In this document: piece after piece, positions 61,849 through 64,000 of the stretch
Numbering within the stretch: position 1 is the stretch's first letter
Layout: every line of letters begins with the position of its first letter
Assembly (NCBI RefSeq): GCF_000092905.1
Contig: NC_014098.1
Span: 2,604,001 to 2,668,000 of the forward strand
Origin: Kyrpidia tusciae DSM 2912
GTDB taxonomy: Bacteria; Bacillota; Bacilli; Kyrpidiales; Kyrpidiaceae
DNA: 64,000 bases
Reading direction: 5' to 3'
Translations under genes and position numbers: made by a program
Notes under the pieces: generated by a model
Told to the model about the DNA's origin: nothing
Seen by the model: only the letters and a program-made list of their open reading frames with translations
The model's database searches: none

Positions 61849-64000
61849 GCCCGCATGCCCTCCTCCGCCACGGGTTCAAACAGCACCACCCGAGTTTCGG
61901 ATTTGATGCGCTGCACGACGATGGTCCGATCGACCCAGGGCACGATATCCGCGATTTTCTCCGTCGGCGCCGCCAGAACCACCTGGAGATTGAGATCCCG
62001 AACCAGCCGAATACTGTCCCGAATCCGCTGGTGGTCCATTTTGCTGTACGCCTCGTCAAAGGCCATGAGGCGGAGGGTGTTATCGAACCCGGGTTGGTAT
62101 ACCCGGTACATTTGGGCAAAGGACGCCAGCACCGCGATGTAAAACGGAGTTTGGGTCTCACCGCCGGACTTTTTGGCGATGACCCGAGAGAGCCGCGACT
62201 CCCGGCCTTCTTCATCCCGAACGATCAGGTCAAAGTCGAGATACGTGCGATAGTCGGTGAACGTCTTCAGGTGCTTCTCCAACTCGGCCTGAACCCCGGG
62301 GTCGCGTTCATCCACATCGACGATTTGCCTGAACAACTCCTCGAGAGTGTCCCCGTGTTTATCGAGGAAGGCTTGAGTGAACAGACTCCTCCCTTCCATG
62401 AGCAATTCGTCCATGATCATCCGGTAAAATCTCTCGTACTCAGGGTTGGGGGAGATTCGAAACTGATATCGCTCCCGACCGCCGAAGGAGATGTCCCGCA
62501 GGGCGTGGTTCAAATCCCGGATCTGCTGCTCCACCGTCTCGATGTTGCTCCGGAGTTTATTGATAAAATCCTCCTGGAACTGGATTTGCGCCCGTTCCTT
62601 GGCCTCCTGGATCTGCTGCGCGTATTCGGTGAGCTGGGTGGCCTTGAGCCAAGTCAGTTCCTTGTCGTAAGCCTCATTGTCCGGCCGCTGAATGTCGAAA
62701 CCGGCGCCGTACTGTCGATTGTAGGCCTCCCGCTGGCGCAACAGCACCTGGCGGGCTTCCTCGGCGCGATTTTTCTCCACATTGAGTTGCCGCCCGAAGT
62801 TCGCCCGGATCGTCTCGGCCGAGCCCAGTCGTTTCCACTCCTGCTGAAAACGCGGCTCTCCAACTTCATTGCGAAAATCCGGATCGTACTGAGACAACAC
62901 CCATTGTCGCCGCTCCTCCAAATCTTTCTCCGCCCGGGGGATCTCTTCGTTCAGCAGCCGTTCCCGCTGTTCCGACAGCCGGCCCCGGCGATCCCGCAGC
63001 CGCTCCAACTCTTGTTCCCGGCGTTTGAGCTCGTCTTCACACCGGGCGATGGCCTCTTCGATACGCGCGAGAACCAACAGGTCAAGCCCCCCAAATTCGT
63101 CCAGCACCCGGCGGTAATCCTCCCGAAGCTGCGGGAGCTCCGGCAACCGCCTCTCAAACTCCGCGAGCCCCTCCAGCTCCGAACGTGTGGGCACCGGTTC
63201 GACCGCCCACTGCTCCACCTTCGCCAACCGGAGCCGGAACGCGCCGAGCCACGTCTCCACCCGGCTAAAGCGCTGGCGCTTTTGCTCCAACTGTTGCTGA
63301 ATGGCCCTCTTGCCGATGTACAGCGTCGCCCAGCGGCTGGGATCAAGCTGGCGAGCGACGTAGTTCTGATAGAGCATCCCATCCCGGGTGATGGCGGTCC
63401 GGTGCTGGCGCAGCTCATCCACATGATCGCACTTCATCACCCGGCCCAACAGAAAATCGGCATATGCCCGGGCGAGCGGGTGATCCGTTTCAATTTCTTC
63501 GGCCAAAGATCCCGGTCTACGCTCCGGGGCTTCCCGCATCACCTTCTCAATGTCCACGAGCCCCACGCCAAAGAGACGGCGTTCGCCCTTCAGCCGGTCG
63601 TACAGCCGCAGCGCCGGAGTAAAAGCTTCGGGGGCCACGATCAGGTAAAAGCGCTGGGTGTACAGATATCCCTCGATGGCCACTTGCCAGCTCGGGTCCC
63701 GCACCTCGAGCAGGTCGGCGAAAATGTGCACGTCAGCCGGAAGTCCTTCTTTCTCCAACCCCTCGGCGAGAAGCTGCTTCAGCTGGAGGACCTTGGGGTC
63801 GTACTGTTTGATTCCCTGTTCCAGTTCCCGGATCGCCCGCTGGAGGGTCTGCGCCTCCTCGCCCCACCCCTGAACAGACTCCTGCATCACTCCTCGGGCT
63901 TGTTGCAAAAGTCGGGAGGCCTCTTGAAAATGTTCCGCCGCTTCTGCAGCGGCCTCCGCATCGACGGAAGGAAGGGGATCATCCAAGAGTCCGTGCCCCC
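61845..64000 (-). CDS. jetC: Wadjet component JetC (SMC/MukB-like ATPase), C-terminal part
   Basis: Partial: the frame is open to the right edge, leaving 717 C-terminal residues. Long coiled-coil segments (for example EEAIARCEDELKRREQELERL and RLNVEKNRAEEARQVLL-type heptads) surround a folded region. At the C-terminus the ABC signature KKSGGETQTP and Walker B LRLMAFDEAYSKMD are intact. This is the SMC-like ATPase of Wadjet that loops and recognises small circular DNA. The Walker A half, and probably jetA and jetB, lie beyond the window. The order jetC-jetD with coupled translation is the usual one. Confidence 0.85.
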   Translation of the reverse strand, partial: GHGLLDDPLPSVDAEAAAEAAEHFQEASRLLQQARGVMQESVQGWGEEAQTLQRAIRELEQGIKQYDPKVLQLKQLLAEGLEKEGLPADVHIFADLLEVRDPSWQVAIEGYLYTQRFYLIVAPEAFTPALRLYDRLKGERRLFGVGLVDIEKVMREAPERRPGSLAEEIETDHPLARAYADFLLGRVMKCDHVDELRQHRTAITRDGMLYQNYVARQLDPSRWATLYIGKRAIQQQLEQKRQRFSRVETWLGAFRLRLAKVEQWAVEPVPTRSELEGLAEFERRLPELPQLREDYRRVLDEFGGLDLLVLARIEEAIARCEDELKRREQELERLRDRRGRLSEQRERLLNEEIPRAEKDLEERRQWVLSQYDPDFRNEVGEPRFQQEWKRLGSAETIRANFGRQLNVEKNRAEEARQVLLRQREAYNRQYGAGFDIQRPDNEAYDKELTWLKATQLTEYAQQIQEAKERAQIQFQEDFINKLRSNIETVEQQIRDLNHALRDISFGGRERYQFRISPNPEYERFYRMIMDELLMEGRSLFTQAFLDKHGDTLEELFRQIVDVDERDPGVQAELEKHLKTFTDYRTYLDFDLIVRDEEGRESRLSRVIAKKSGGETQTPFYIAVLASFAQMYRVYQPGFDNTLRLMAFDEAYSKMDHQRIRDSIRLVRDLNLQVVLAAPTEKIADIVPWVDRTIVVQRIKSETRVVLFEPVAEEGMRA

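Overview
The window looks like a chromosomal segment of a GC-rich, endospore-forming Firmicute, most likely Alicyclobacillaceae and probably Kyrpidia (formerly Bacillus tusciae). This is inferred from content: a RsfA-type prespore regulator, a YtvI-type sporulation permease, FabL, a UPF0637 protein and a BirA-type biotin operator are Firmicute traits. Many genes start with GTG or TTG behind strong GGAGG sites. A molybdenum hydroxylase cluster of the CO dehydrogenase family and a SCO protein point to an aerobic, possibly carboxydotrophic or hydrogen-oxidising lifestyle. No tRNA, rRNA, CRISPR array or complete insertion sequence was seen.

Layout. 1-1.4 kb: end of feoB, a FeoB-associated Cys-rich protein and a small cupin. 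1.5-6.1 kb: a large, GC-poorer SF1 (Upf1/Dna2-like) helicase with a coiled-coil insert, and a TPR glycosyltransferase. 6.2-15.7 kb: a histidine-kinase fragment, SCO lipoprotein, HD hydrolase, UPF0637, 2-hydroxyacid dehydrogenase, LMW phosphatase, secreted metallopeptidase, RelE-type toxin-antitoxin pair, copper ATPase CopA and a Met-rich membrane protein. 15.8-20.1 kb: biotin operon bioA-F-D-B under a BirA operator. 20.2-34 kb: rsfA, transporters, pirin, fabL, DUF402, ytvI, a GT4 enzyme, mutY, a PduO-type adenosyltransferase, an EamA transporter and thiD. 34-42.6 kb: class I fumarase, IclR regulator, lactate permease and the glcE-F-D oxidase genes. 42.7-47.1 kb: Fur-controlled efeO-efeB-efeU iron uptake. 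47.3-56.2 kb: coxG-S-L-M, then a second transcription unit with moxR/coxD, coxE, a truncated xdhC, mocA and moaA. 56.4-60.2 kb: MFS transporter, sfsA, recJ. 60.2-64 kb: an iadA remnant and the jetC-jetD part of a Wadjet plasmid-defence operon that runs off the right edge.

How the genes work together. The cox genes encode a form II type (AYRGAGR) Mo hydroxylase in the S-L-M order. Its maturation genes (coxD, coxE, mocA, moaA) overlap or lie close together, so enzyme and molybdopterin-cytosine cofactor are probably made together. The lactate permease, GlcD/E/F and IclR regulator form a 2-hydroxyacid uptake and oxidation unit. SCO and CopA handle copper and share a palindromic motif 80 bp before each start codon. 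Gene fragments (histidine kinase, MFS, xdhC, iadA) lie at the joints between blocks and mark rearrangement. The least ordinary content is the lone SF1 helicase and the Wadjet genes. I did not find a convincing wholly new multi-gene system.
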